Source: Eutreptiella sp. 'Long Island Sound 2002' | Taxonomy: Eukaryota > Euglenozoa > Euglenophyceae > Eutreptiales > Eutreptiaceae | Direction of reading: 5' to 3' | DNA length: 64,000 bases | Assembly (NCBI GenBank): GCA_964036045.1 | Contig: OZ038392.1 | Coordinates: forward strand, 32,367,087-32,431,086 | Shown here: positions 53,395 to 63,952 of the stretch, in pieces | Layout of the letters: every line of letters starts with the position of its first letter | Numbering within the stretch: position 1 is the stretch's first letter | Made by a program: the position numbers and the translations under genes | Notes under the pieces: generated by a model | What the model was told of the DNA's origin: nothing | The model's database searches: none | What the model saw: only the letters and a program-made list of their open reading frames with translations

Positions 53395-55430
53395 ACACAG
53401 CCAGGGACATGATGGACCCAACAGCCGTCACGCCCGCCACTCTGCATGCCCATGAAGGTGCATCTGACTGAGATGGGATCATCTGCAATCACCTGTGGTC
53501 TTTTTGATCAAGGGCGGTTTGAAGCAGTCAGAGTTCACTTCGGGTTTTGAACCCTGCCGGGGTACATCCTCGGACAGGATGTACAATGACCTGCTGTCCT
53601 ATGGGCGGCAGTTGGCGGACTGACAGTTAACCGACGCCTGTTGGATGCGTGATGTTCGACGGGCAGCAGTGGTAGAGGACAGTAGTGACTAATTGACAGC
53701 AGTTGCTGCTTGATTGATTTCCGTTCACGCGTCCATCGGTTTTGTCCGTCTCCATCTGAAAATCGGCCTGTATGAAACAAGTTATGACGGCTAGTGCGTC
53801 AGCATGCCTATGCAGGCCTGCTGCTCAGGGTGTGCACGGCATAGGCTCGGAAAGTGGGCCGGAGTATTGTCGCTGCACTCCGACGCGTAACTTGTGCGTA
53901 ACAGGAACAGGTAATTTTCTTGCCGTCGGGTGGCATGCCAAGAGCGAGACATGCGGGTTTATCCCACGTGATTACATGATGCCACTTGAGGAGCATCCTG
54001 ATCCCTTGAGGCCAGGCATGTATGCGAGACCACTTGAAAAGGGATGCCACTCGTGTGTGGGTGCCCACGCCAGAATCAGGTACCAGGCATACAGAAGGGT
54101 GTCACACGCTGATTTCAGTGCACAAGATGGCTGCATTTGGGCCGATGGTTGCCTGCATGGCCTCAGTGATGGCCCCCTGAATACCTGCCACTGGCGAAGT
54201 TATCCTCGTGTAATATACCCCGGATCTTGAGGACCGGTGGGCAACGCTCTCACTGGAGTGCACGCCCCCTGTGCCTTCCCCCGAGGGTATGCTTTCAGGG
54301 GTTGGAGGGCCCCAGATAGGGTGGAGGTACGGATTCGACCCACTGCTGCTGAAGTGTCCCGACTGCTTGGTGGCACCCACTGCACCGCCGGATTGCGTGC
54401 ACGCCACGCCTGCTGCACAATGTCTTTTGTGCAGCCTGCTGTTTTGCTTGTCGTGGGTTGTTGGGCAATAACTCCCCCTTCCGTGCCCTGTCTCCAACTG
54501 CCTGCCGTCAGGCGGTCTTGTAGACTCTCATTAATCACGGTCTGGAAGGGAACGGCCCCTGCGCATGTGGTCAAAATCTGATGTCCCATGCCAGACCCCA
54601 AGTCGGATGGTGGATATTGGCAGTCTAGACAAGGGGTGGAGGGGGCTTCCACTCTGTGCCAACTGCATGCAGCTGCACGTGGATACTGCGTGCTGCTGCA
54701 GGGCACTGGATCGCAGCTCCTGGCCTTTGCCGGCAAATGGGTTTCTTGGAGCTGGCGGTCCGCCTGCATGACTGTCTCCATTGCGCAACACATTTACTCA
54801 TTGAATTGAATTTCAGAGCTTGCAGTGTTGTACATGTGTCTCAGCGGTGCACGCTGTGTTCATGCAGTGTGGCGAAGGAGCTAGACTTGCCACCATTTTG
54901 AGTAGCCGTGCCTCGCCTGCCTGCATTAGCTGTTCAGGGTTCCTCCGCTCCCAGCCTCTTTTCCGTTTCGTCTCACACGGCCTGGATTGCTTCTTGATTG
55001 GCCACTTTTTTCTATTGGGATCATTTCTTCGCTGTGTTTCAGGAATCGCTGGCAATGGGGGGATGCTGCGGACAAATAACTTCTGAGGGACTGTAGTGAG
55101 GCATTCTCCGAGTCCCCCCTGCACCTTTTCGTTCACCCCATGTCATTGCATACGGCACCTGTGACAACCAAGACAGCCCCCCACTTTTGAGAGCACAACT
55201 GCAACCCAGAGGCAGCGACGTCGATCAGCCTTGATGCAGCTGTGCTTTTTGTGTGCGCCTCACCTTGTGTTGTGCTGGTGTCCTCATTGTCTGTGTGCAT
55301 GCCCGTTTTGCACACTTGTTGCACATCGTTGGGTGCGCCACTTCAGGCCTGTGGCCCCTCACATTTCCATATCAGCACCGTAATCTTCTGTGCACTCGAA
55401 AGGTTTCATTAGCCATATGCCCTATATTGT
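53395..55430. other. 3' flank of the P-loop gene; no further gene recognised
   Basis: Open frames at 53772-54230 and 54237-54581 lack motifs, lack good splice boundaries and overlap frames on the other strand. GGACAGGATGTACAATGACCTGCTGTCC near 53572 is an imperfect inverted repeat. Confidence 0.4.
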
Positions 55431-55439
55431 GTCCTTCTC

Positions 55440-57340
55440 TGTGCACATGGCCATGCCCTTACTTCTTGTGCATCCTCTGTGCACAAAGTTTCCTGCTTTG
55501 CACTTTTTGTGCGCCATTTTTTTTGCCATGTGCACGCGGAAGTCCGCACAACTGTGCCTCAAATGCTCGCTCTGTGCAACATTTTCCCTCCTCTGCGCCC
55601 ATGCAAAGCGCTCTGCAAAGTTCCACGTGGCACCCTCTGTGCACCGGTTCCCATGCGCTAGTGCCTGCAACAGGTTGCCAAGAAAGGGCCCCACATGGCA
55701 TCCTCTGTGCACCATTTTCCTTGCTTTTGTGCACACCTAGAGTGCCCTGACAAGCCCTACCTCATTCGCCGTGCACTATTTTCCTTGCTTTTGTGCACAC
55801 TCAGAGGTGCCTGACAAGCCCCACCTCATTCGCTGTGCACCATTTTCCTTGCTTTTGTGCACACTCAGAGTGCCCTGACAAGCCCCATCGCATCCTCTTT
55901 GCACTAATTTCATTGCTTTTGTGCACACTCACAGTGCCCTGACAAGCCCCGCATGGCATGCTCCGTGAACCATTTTCCAGCCCCATCGCTTGCTCTGTGC
56001 ACTGGTTTCCTTGCTTTTGTGCGCACAACAGATGCCCTGACAAGCCGCACATGGCATGCTCTGTGCACTTTACTGCTTTTGTGCACACTCAGAGTGCCAT
56101 GACAAGCCCCATCGCATCCTCTGTGCACTATTTTCCTTGCTTTTGTGCACACTCAGAGGGGGCGTACCGTGCGCTGTGCGCGCGCTGTGCACGCGCTGTG
56201 CGAAAAGTTGGCCATTCTCCACCACCGGGAGTTCGGTAAGTTCAGAAGATTGGAAGGATGTCATTGAATGGCTGCTGCAGTGGACGGGGCTATAGGGGGC
56301 AGAATTTAGGTCCCTGGGACCCATGGCAAGCATCACATGTTTGAATTTTTGAGATTTGAATTGGTTGTGCATGATTCCGCAGGTGGGTGGTTTTCGGGGC
56401 TGTTACCCGGATAATCACCGTAATGATTGGCGCTGTGTGCGCGCTGTGCCCGCGCTGTGCCCGCGCTGTGCGAAAACGCCCCCAGAGTGCCCTGACGAGC
56501 CCAACAACGCATCCTCTGTGCACCATTTTGCTTGCTGTTGTGCACACACAGAGTGCCCTGACAAGCCCTACCTCATTTGCTGTGCACTAATTTCATTACT
56601 TTTGTGCACACTCAGAGGTGCCTGACAAGCCCCACCTCATTTGATGTGCACCATTTTCCTTGCTTTTGTGCGCACTCAGAGTGTCCTGACAAGCCCCGCA
56701 TGGCATCCTCTGTGCACTGTTTCTTTGCTTTTGTGCACACTCAGAGTGCCCTGACAAGCCCCAATTCATCCTTTGTGCATGGTATATTCTGTGCACTATT
56801 TTCTTTGCATGTCGTGCACACAACAGATGACCCTCTGTGCACCATTTTCTTTGCTTTTCATGCACACAACAGATGCTCTGACAAGCCCCACATGGCATCA
56901 CCATGTTCATTGCTTTTGTGCACACTCAGAGTGCCCTGACAAGCCCCACTGTATACTCTGTGCACTATTATCCTTGCCTTTTGTGCACACAACAGATGCC
57001 CTGATGAGCCCAACAAAGCACCCTCTGTGCACTATTTTCCTTGCTTTTTGTGCACACAACAGATGCTCTGACAAGCCCCACATGGCATCCTCTGTGTACT
57101 ATTTTCTTTGCTTTTGTGCACACAACAGATGCTCTGACAAACCCCACATGGCATCCTCTGTGTACTATTTTCTTTGCTTTTGTGCACACAACAGGTGCTC
57201 TGACACGCCTTATCGCATCTCTGTGCACCATTTTCCTTTGCTTTTGTGCATACAAAGGGTTCATGCCTGAAAGCATCCACGTCACACCCTCTGTGCACTG
57301 TCTCCTCTGCTCATATGCACACCAAAAGTTCTTCAACAAG
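55440..57340. repeat. ~64-bp minisatellite array
   Basis: The unit contains CTCTGTGCAC(T/C)ATTTTCC, TTGCTTTTGTGCACAC and GAGTGCCCTGACAAGCCCC, with CACATGGCATC variants. Starts of CCTGACAAGCC at 55746, 55810, 55874 and 55938 give a 64-bp period. Units become shorter, longer or mutated towards both ends; an alternative ACAACAGATG(C/A)(C/T)CTGA joint is common after 56,000. I estimate two dozen or more copies by eye. Element 56159-56482 interrupts the array. Confidence 0.9.
56159..56482. mobile_element. GGGG-TIR element with GCGCTGTGC arrays, 5-bp duplication
   Basis: The 324-bp element starts GGGGCGT and ends ACGCCCC. CAGAG flanks it (56154-56158 and 56483-56487); removal with one repeat restores the minisatellite unit ACTCAGAGTGCCCTGAC exactly. 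Near both ends, in the same orientation, lie three to four copies of GCGCTGTGC, each array ending GCGCTGTGCGAAAA. A central stretch (GGCAGAATTTAGGTCCCTGG, GGCAAGCATCA) resembles the subterminal repeat of the hAT-like element at 26778. No ORF. Confidence 0.8.
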
Positions 57341-57649
57341 CGCTAGTTGTTGCGAGTGGATTCGAACCAAAGGGGTGCAAATGTCACTTAGCCTCGCGCA
57401 GAGGAGGCCACAATTCACGCTGCAGTGCTTGCAATCTTCATGTTCTCAAGTGTGTGAGAGGGTATGACAATTTGTGTTGGCTTTTCACGATGTGATAAAT
57501 TGCAAGACTGCACAGTGTCGGTGCAATTTGTGCTGCTTGCATGCAAGCATGCTCCAATACTTGAGGCTTCTGTATACTGAAATCGGTTGCAGAGGGCAGT
57601 TGGCACATATGTGCAAAACGTCTCCACCTTGACCTCGGGAGGAACCCCC

Positions 57650-57985
57650 AGGGACATAGACATCTTGTGTGCACAAAAGCAAGGAAATGGTGCACAGAGA
57701 CTGTCATGTGGGGCTTGCAAGGGCACTGTCGCCGTGCACAAAAGCAAAGACTGTAGTGCACAGAGAATGCCATGCAGTGCTTTTGAGGCATGAGTCCATT
57801 TGTGTGCACGAAAGCAAGTAGTGCATAGAGGATGCCATGTGGGACTTTGGAGGCATGAACCCCTAGTTTGCACAGACACAAAGAAAACAGTGCACAGAGG
57901 ATGCCATATCAGCCGTCTTCGGTGTGCATGACAGCAACAGAAAGCGTGCACAGGAACGCAACGTGGACTCCTTCAAGTGCCAGCA
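57650..57985. repeat. Inverted minisatellite array
   Basis: GTGCACAAAAGCAAGGAAA, GTGCACAGAGA and GATGCCATGTGGGGC-like blocks are the reverse complement of the units at 55.4-57.3 kb. Four to five degenerate copies are present, about 310 bp beyond the end of the direct array. Confidence 0.85.
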
Positions 57986-60036
57986 AGATGCAAGAACACA
58001 TACATTATCCAAGACCAAACCTTCCCCCCCCCCTTTGGATTCCTTGTATCGTTTGCCCCTCCTTAGAATCGCCACCGGGACTGCCTTCATGGCCCAGTCC
58101 AAGTGGACAAGCAACAGATACTTTTGGGCGTGTCTGTTTGTGCGTCTCCCATATTGCCCATGCTCCCCGCATACAACCCCCCCCCCCCCCCACACACACA
58201 AGCCATGCAGGACACCCCCACCACCCCGCGGCCTTGCCTGGGCCGAGCGGGCGGGCGCGAGCAGCTGGAACGTGCAACCCAGGGGGGGAGGAACGCCATC
58301 GGCCAAACGACGGGCACAGCGGCAGCAGCCGCCTGTGGCCGCCCGGGAGAGAGCCCACAAGAGGGGAAGAGCGGATCCCGACCCCCCGGCCCCGGCCAAG
58401 AGGGCATGCATGCGGCTGCAGGACGCAGCGCGACACGGCCGGGCAGGAACAGAGGTCACATAAACCCCACACCCCAGAGGTTCTGGCCCAGGCGAGGACC
58501 CCAGCTGCGACTCAGGCAGGCTCCAGGCAGGAATGCTGACAGGTCCACAGGACCGAATGCAGACCTAATTTTAGGATGGCGACCACAGGGGCCCTGGACC
58601 CATGCGGGTCTCCCTCTTTAATATTGTACCCCCCCCCCCCCATGCCCCACACACCCACATTTGCACAATGTCTGCATTATCCCCCACAGATTCCACCATT
58701 TCCTACCATTTCCGCTCCTTATTCCCCACAACCCCGCACGTTCACCCATTTTCTGTTTGCCATGTGTAGTGTTGCCATATATCTTGTCAATACAGGTGAT
58801 CAACAGAATCTCTGTTCCATGTTGTGGGACATTTTTGGGTGTCCCCATGGCAGCTCAACGATGCCAAGCCTTTGGTATGCTTCAGCACAACCACTAGCAC
58901 TTTTTTGAGGTTTGAGTCAATTGCATGCCCCTGCAGAAGAGAGTGATTACTCATCCATTGTTGCCAAAAGAGGCATTCAGCAGCATGGCTTATTGCATTT
59001 CTTTTCAACACTTTGCAGCTTGTAGGACAACATGTGACGCGGGGCGCACAGTACAGGGATTGAGGTGCTTGTTGCTAGGGGCCGTTAATGCAACCATTGT
59101 GCTGCGCCAATTGTCCTAGTCATGTGATAACCCCCACCCCCCACCTTAAGGGGACACCAAGATACCTCCCCATTGTTGGCTTGCCCCTGTCCCTTTCGGC
59201 CCCAGGAAAATTGAGGGCTTAAAGTAGAAAATAGGAAGGAGGAGGAGAACAGAGAGAAAGAAAGAAAAGAGATAAATATCTTGTAAAAGTGCCCAGGGAA
59301 ATTGCTGTATTGAAAGGTCAACCTCAATGCAATTATGCATTTGCGCAAAGAAGTTGTGAATTCCAAGTTGCTTTTATTTCTTGGCAGGATGTTCATTAGG
59401 GGCCACAAAGTTAGGAGGGGGGATTTCTTCAATCAAATCTGTTTTGGGGTCATCCTTGGACTTAGGCAAGGCATGGGGCTGTATGTGAGAGCTATCTTCA
59501 GTGGGCCAACTGGGCCCGACTTACCCTGATTTTCTGGGTTCACACTTTGCAAAGTCTGACACCCAGCTCTTATACTGAATTCAGCAAAGTACGCATTTGT
59601 GCATCATTGAGCCTCTTGCCCATGTGTGCATGCTCAGCAGAATTGATGTTATTGAGGGGGAGTACTAGTGCGCAAGTGCCACGGGATAGATTGTGATTGC
59701 TAGGATAGATTGTGATTGTTGTGTGGAATGGCATCAGTTTATTTGCAGTACCATCGTTCCAAGTCGGCCTGCACACCATCGCGGTCTGTTGATCCGTCGC
59801 TAGTGGTATGCATTGCCTCGTTAGTATGCCCCCAATGCTGATGGTCAACTGAGAAATGACTGAGAGTTTTGCACCAAGGTGCAAGGGGAATTGAAAAAAA
59901 AACTATATTTGGGATGTGCACAATGAATCCCACAAAGGCAGGCAAACCATGCCATACATATATTAAGGCCGACTTGATGTTCAAGTGTGTCTTTTGTAAC
60001 TACTTGTAAGTAGTTGGCACTAACGTTGGCTATGGC
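57986..60036. other. No recognisable gene
   Basis: A GC-rich segment (58200-58560) has open frames in all phases with low-complexity basic/Pro composition and no motif. C-runs lie at 58023, 58178 and 58630. A purine-rich stretch at 59220-59275 follows. The two copies of TAGATTGTGATTG at 59688 and 59705 are a short tandem repeat. Confidence 0.4.
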
Positions 60037-60525
60037 TTGGCGGGCTCTCCGTATTTCCTCTATAAGGAGCACACGGCGTGGTGGTACATAGAGGCGCAAC
60101 AAGTGGTCTACCAATTGTCCTTGATGGCGGACTCCCGCCGACTGCGCTTCCGCCGGTGGCGCACGGTTGTCCTCCCCGAGGCGCGGTCCACGGCGTCGCG
60201 CAAGCTCGCCGCGGCATCCTCGTGTTGGGAGCAGGCTCATGTTTTGCTGTCCACCAGCATCCAAGCGGACGAAGCGTCCGCACAACGGCATATGTCTCAA
60301 GTGCACACAGTGACCCTTGCGGCCTTACGGCGGACAACTTCGTCGTACCCCCGATGGGACATCCAAGGGGCCATTGCACAGCGCATGAAGCGCTTGCGGG
60401 ACGAGAAACCACCTGAGACGCACAAGAAACGCAGGACAGAGGCAGTGGAGGTTCCCGGTTATCTCCAGGATATGGAGATCCCGCTCGAGGACATGGGCGA
60501 TGTCATTGTCTTGACTGGATTGTAA
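60037..60525 (+). CDS. Unrecognised basic ORF upstream of recombinase
   Basis: About 162 codons, the first ATG being the MADSRRLRFRRWRTVVLPEA one at about 60124. The product is basic with a Lys/Arg cluster (HKKRRTEAVEVPGY) and an acidic end (LEDMGDVIVLTGL). It lies 160 bases upstream of the recombinase remnant in the same direction and may be a gag-like or accessory ORF of the same element. No family recognised; the frame is intact. Confidence 0.35.
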   Translation: MAGSPYFLYKEHTAWWYIEAQQVVYQLSLMADSRRLRFRRWRTVVLPEARSTASRKLAAASSCWEQAHVLLSTSIQADEASAQRHMSQVHTVTLAALRRTTSSYPRWDIQGAIAQRMKRLRDEKPPETHKKRRTEAVEVPGYLQDMEIPLEDMGDVIVLTGL

Positions 60526-60689
60526 CACCACCAAGAGGTCCGGGAGGACGCGCACGCCCGTGCAAACGGGGCGACAGGGGTGGGGCAAGGCGCAGGACTC
60601 GTTCCTCCCGCCACCCCGCCGCAGCCGTCTTGGTGAGGGTAGGTCATACCTAACCCATATCCAAAGCTGGCCCTATCACTGATATGCAA

Positions 60690-61656
60690 GGATGCATCTC
60701 GCAGCCGAAGGCCGTCGATCGTCCACTATATGAGGCCATATCTCTGCATTACGGATGGCAGAAAAATTGGCCATTCTTCCGCAAAGCGTATGGGCTATGG
60801 CGGCCGGAGCCGATAGGGCCTATACACATTCAGAGCCCAAGAGACAATGGGCCAGCCCTCAGATCCTCTGCCACATGGCCAACAAAGTTCGATCGGGCCA
60901 TGACTTCTTTGTCCTCGCATTTGCATGTATCTCAATTGCCCACTTACTCCGAGTGGGAGAAGCCTGCTCATTGCGTACCACAGACCTTCAAACTAGGTAC
61001 CACATTCGGTTCTATGACGACAAACGCCAAGAGCGATGGGTGCCGGCGCGGATGGGTGTGTGGGCCACGCTTGGAGACAAGCGGTCGTTGGGCACCTGTT
61101 ACTGTGCAACCACCCCCCAGCACTCCCCATATTCCCAGCTACTGGCACGGTTGAAGTCGGCCTGCAGCAATTGCTGCTGGGTACACCCTGGATGTACATC
61201 TAATGGCATGCATTCCACCGAATGGGCGCCGCGGCTCTCGCCGCAGCGGGGGCCATCATTCAAATCATTGCCATTTGGGGCTCATGGAAGTCCGAGCGCC
61301 AAGCGGAGACATACGCATCCCCTCCACTTGACAGGGCCTTCCAGTTGCCGTGTGAATTGCCCTGGCCCGGACCAAATGGCACTGCTGCCATTAGATCCAC
61401 TGACAGCATGCAAATCTGGCCTATGGGGCTCGTGTCTGCAAAACCCCGTCAACAAGGGCACTCGCCCCCGATACCCGTTCATGGGAGCGACTCCGAGGAT
61501 GACACGGACCCTGACACAGCCATCCCCGTACATCAGCCCCCACCCGTCATCGTCGAGAATTGCTGGGGTCACGAAGCGCACCTGGTCGAGTCCGAGCGTG
61601 ATCAGGACCTAGAGTGCATGCAATCCCTGCAGCAGTTCATGCGCGCGTCTCCGTAA
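60690..61656 (+). pseudogene. Tyrosine recombinase remnant (DIRS/PAT- or Crypton-like)
   Basis: The 60755 frame has WASPQILCHMANKV and ACISIAHLLRVGEACSLRTTD, the block with the first catalytic Arg. After a shift the 61204-61656 frame reads HAFHRMGAAALAAAG, then IWGSWKSERQAETYAS, which is the His-x-x-Arg block, the Trp block and the nucleophilic Tyr at the usual spacing. The Arg of His-x-x-Arg is read as His (codon CAC, one transition from CGC), which would abolish catalysis. An acidic tail follows the Tyr. Best alternative reading is a Crypton, but adjacent RT favours a DIRS-type element. Confidence 0.65.
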
Positions 61657-62289
61657 ACCCACGGCGCCAGCAAGTCAGGCCGAAACTCAAAATCCGGCTT
61701 CGGCCACGCAAACTGACGCGCCAGTGCCAGCGACAGTCACACGTACCACTTAACACTACAGGGGTACGCAGCGCATCACGGCCCACAAACGTGAGCCACC
61801 AGCCTCGGAGTCCACAAGGTGTATTTTGGACTCCAGAATTGGCACAAATGATGTGCGCAGAAAGCGACCAAAGCACTGATGTACATAAACGCGGTGCCGC
61901 TGGCCACATTTCTTCCCGTTTGAAACGTTCATTCTCCCAAATGTCCCATCTACTTCAACTGTGATTCTGTGAATCTGTCAATGGACCACGGGCAGACCAT
62001 GTGATACGGATGATCAGCAGCAACGTGACCTAGACTTAGTCAAGACCGCCCTGCATCACGTGGCAGTTCATGGGCCTCCGGATGATGCGAGCGGCCCAGT
62101 TTTGGGGCCTGCCAATGCGGTTACCCAAGAGATGGGTGTAAAAGGCATTGGTGATGTTGGCAGTCTATCGGTCCCACCAGGTTTGTGGGATCTTTGGGCG
62201 GACCGCCTTTCTTGTTTGCGGGGGTTGCGGCCCCCACACAGCCACATTCCACTTGTCCCAACGTGCAGGCGCTGCTTCAAACTTTGCGT
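61657..62289. other. Spacer between recombinase and RT remnants
   Basis: A basic 116-codon frame at 61614-61964 (KLKIRLRPRKLTRQCQRQS) and an open stretch at 62060-62290 have no recognisable domain. They may be parts of an element gag or linker. Confidence 0.35.
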
Positions 62290-63060
62290 CAGCAGGGACT
62301 TGTTGCCGACTCTCATGACCCACCCAATGCTCGAGTTTTTGTTAAATACAAGAGTGCTGAAAAATGTGCCCTTATACTTAACATGCAAGCATTTAATGGC
62401 ACGTGTTCGGAGAAAGCACGGCGTTTCAAAACTTCCATCTTTAGAACGGCTCTCTTACCTTTTGCATAGTTTAGGATCTGGTGCATATGCAACAAAAGTA
62501 GATATCCGAAATTGCTATTGGAGTGTGCTTTTGCCGGAGACGCTCCAACAAGCTGTATGGCATCAGGCGCCGGGCCTTGTCCAGCACCTGATGCCACCCT
62601 TTTGCAGCATGTTGATAAAGTGGCGGTCATTGTCATCCAGTATTTGGATGACATCCTGTGTATCTCTCATGACAGGGCCGGACTTTTGACAGTCACTCGG
62701 GCCATTGTAAATGCATTGCAACAAGCGGGATTCTTAATTAGCCCAAAAAGTGTCCTTACTCCGGTACAACGTACTGGATGGATGGGGAAGGATATTGACT
62801 TGTGCGGTCCGTGCATAGCGCCCCGCCTGCCGGCGTTGGCAGATCTTGTGACCCGCTGGATCCGGCTAGCTCTTTTCCCATACAGTTCCAAACCTTTGCG
62901 TAGGCTATTAGGGCTTTTAGGTTGGTTAGGCAGACCAGGCAATTTAGCAGGCTGTTTTTTGGCAGGAGCAAGAATGTGGCTTAATCGTGGCGCCCGGTGG
63001 GCCAGAGACACAACTGCAAAATTCAATCCCCACATGGGTAAAAAAATTATGACGGGTCAG
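62290..63060 (+). pseudogene. Reverse transcriptase remnant with YLDD (DIRS-like)
   Basis: Across two frame changes it reads ARVFVKYKSAEKCALILNMQAF, SLERLSYLLHSLG, AYATKVDIRNCYWSVLLPE (block A with catalytic Asp), VIVIQYLDDILCIS (active site), GFLISPKSVL and WMGKDIDL, then LLGLLGWLGRPGNLAG and ARMWLNRGARWA. The combination of YLDD, a long-form palm and the trailing LLG-W block fits LTR-type or DIRS-type RTs, not LINEs. The coding sense stops near 63050 (KFNPHMGKK), where sequence of opposite orientation begins. Confidence 0.65.
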
Positions 63061-63091
63061 GCATGGCTTTATCTCTGTCTCCTACAGTACC

Positions 63092-63621
63092 CTATGAGTC
63101 CGAGCACTCATTGCTGTCATGCCACTGTTGTCTTGCATATGCATTCACAACAACGTCATGTGCATCGGCAAATCGATCCCATCTGGATATGGAATCGGCT
63201 GGATTCATTTCTGAAGGGGTATAGGACAGGGTGATCCCGACCCCAGACCACCGAAGTCTATGCGCCAACCGGCGCACGATACGTTGCTGCTCAGCAAACA
63301 TCGGGTGCGCCCTACCCCACAGTATTTGCGAGATTGCTGTCATGTGATTGAATACAATATGCATATGCTTACAGTGCACGGATCGAATATAGTCTAGGCC
63401 TGCCAGGACACCCCACAATTGTGCAGACTGTTGACTCTTCGTATGGCTGGTCCGCGTGGCCCCCAAACACCCACAGTGTCAGCTGACCCTTCGGCATTGA
63501 TAGCCGCATCTACAAACACACGCATGAGAGGGGGACGAATACACTGCGGCTCCCACCCTCCGGCCCCCATAGCCATGGCCTCCAAAATGCCTCGAATTCC
63601 TGACGGTAGTGTACAGATCAT
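63092..63621 (-). pseudogene. RNase H remnant, inverted relative to the RT
   Basis: On the minus strand: MRVFVDAAINAEGSADTVGVWG (first catalytic Asp), then in a second frame QQSAQLWGVLAGLDY (Glu expected, Gln read), HIVFNHMTAIS (Asp expected, Asn read) and LSYTPSEMNPADSISRWDRF, whose NPADSISR resembles the NxADxLSR end of DIRS, Ngaro and Ty3-type RNase H. Three catalytic positions are therefore questionable or changed. A stretch identical in pattern to the RT tail at 63010-63046 lies inverted at 63905-63947, so this belongs to a second, minus-strand copy. Confidence 0.55.
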
Positions 63622-63666
63622 GGCCAGGGGCAGTCAGTCGGACAAAGCACACGGACGGCATGCTAG
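63619..63666. repeat. 48-bp direct repeat, copy 1
   Basis: CATGGCCAGGGGC(A/T)GTCAG followed by TCGGACA(A/G)AGCA and ACGGCATGCTAG. It matches 63953-64000 with only a few differences; the two copies bracket 286 bases that contain the inverted RT tail. Confidence 0.85.
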
Positions 63667-63952
63667 GGAAAACTCAAGTTTCGCAAGAAACTTTCGTTTT
63701 CCCTCAGCAGGCAAGGGAGGGGGGGGGGTCAGACAAAACAGACATGCTGCTTTGTTCCCTACAGTTTGATGCTTTCTATGTTGCTTCATTGATTGCTGCC
63801 TTAGGTATCGTAAAGCCCGCACTGCTTTGCGCCACTTAAAGGACCCGTGGGTCACGCGCAGCCATATATGTCCATGGCTAAATACTGTCCGTCAGGAACA
63901 CTTAAAACCCCATGTGGGGATTGAATTTTGCAGTTGTGGCTTTGTCAGGGAA

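Noticed and set aside
53772-54230. 152-codon ORF downstream of the P-loop gene
   Set aside because: Composition is unremarkable and equal-length frames occur on the opposite strand; no motif seen.
55440-57340. Regularly spaced repeats resembling a CRISPR array
   Set aside because: The whole ~64-bp unit repeats, including the would-be spacers, and the context is eukaryotic; this is a minisatellite.
57868-58621. Overlapping 170-220 codon ORFs on both strands
   Set aside because: GC-rich low-complexity composition keeps several frames open at once; no motif or splice evidence.
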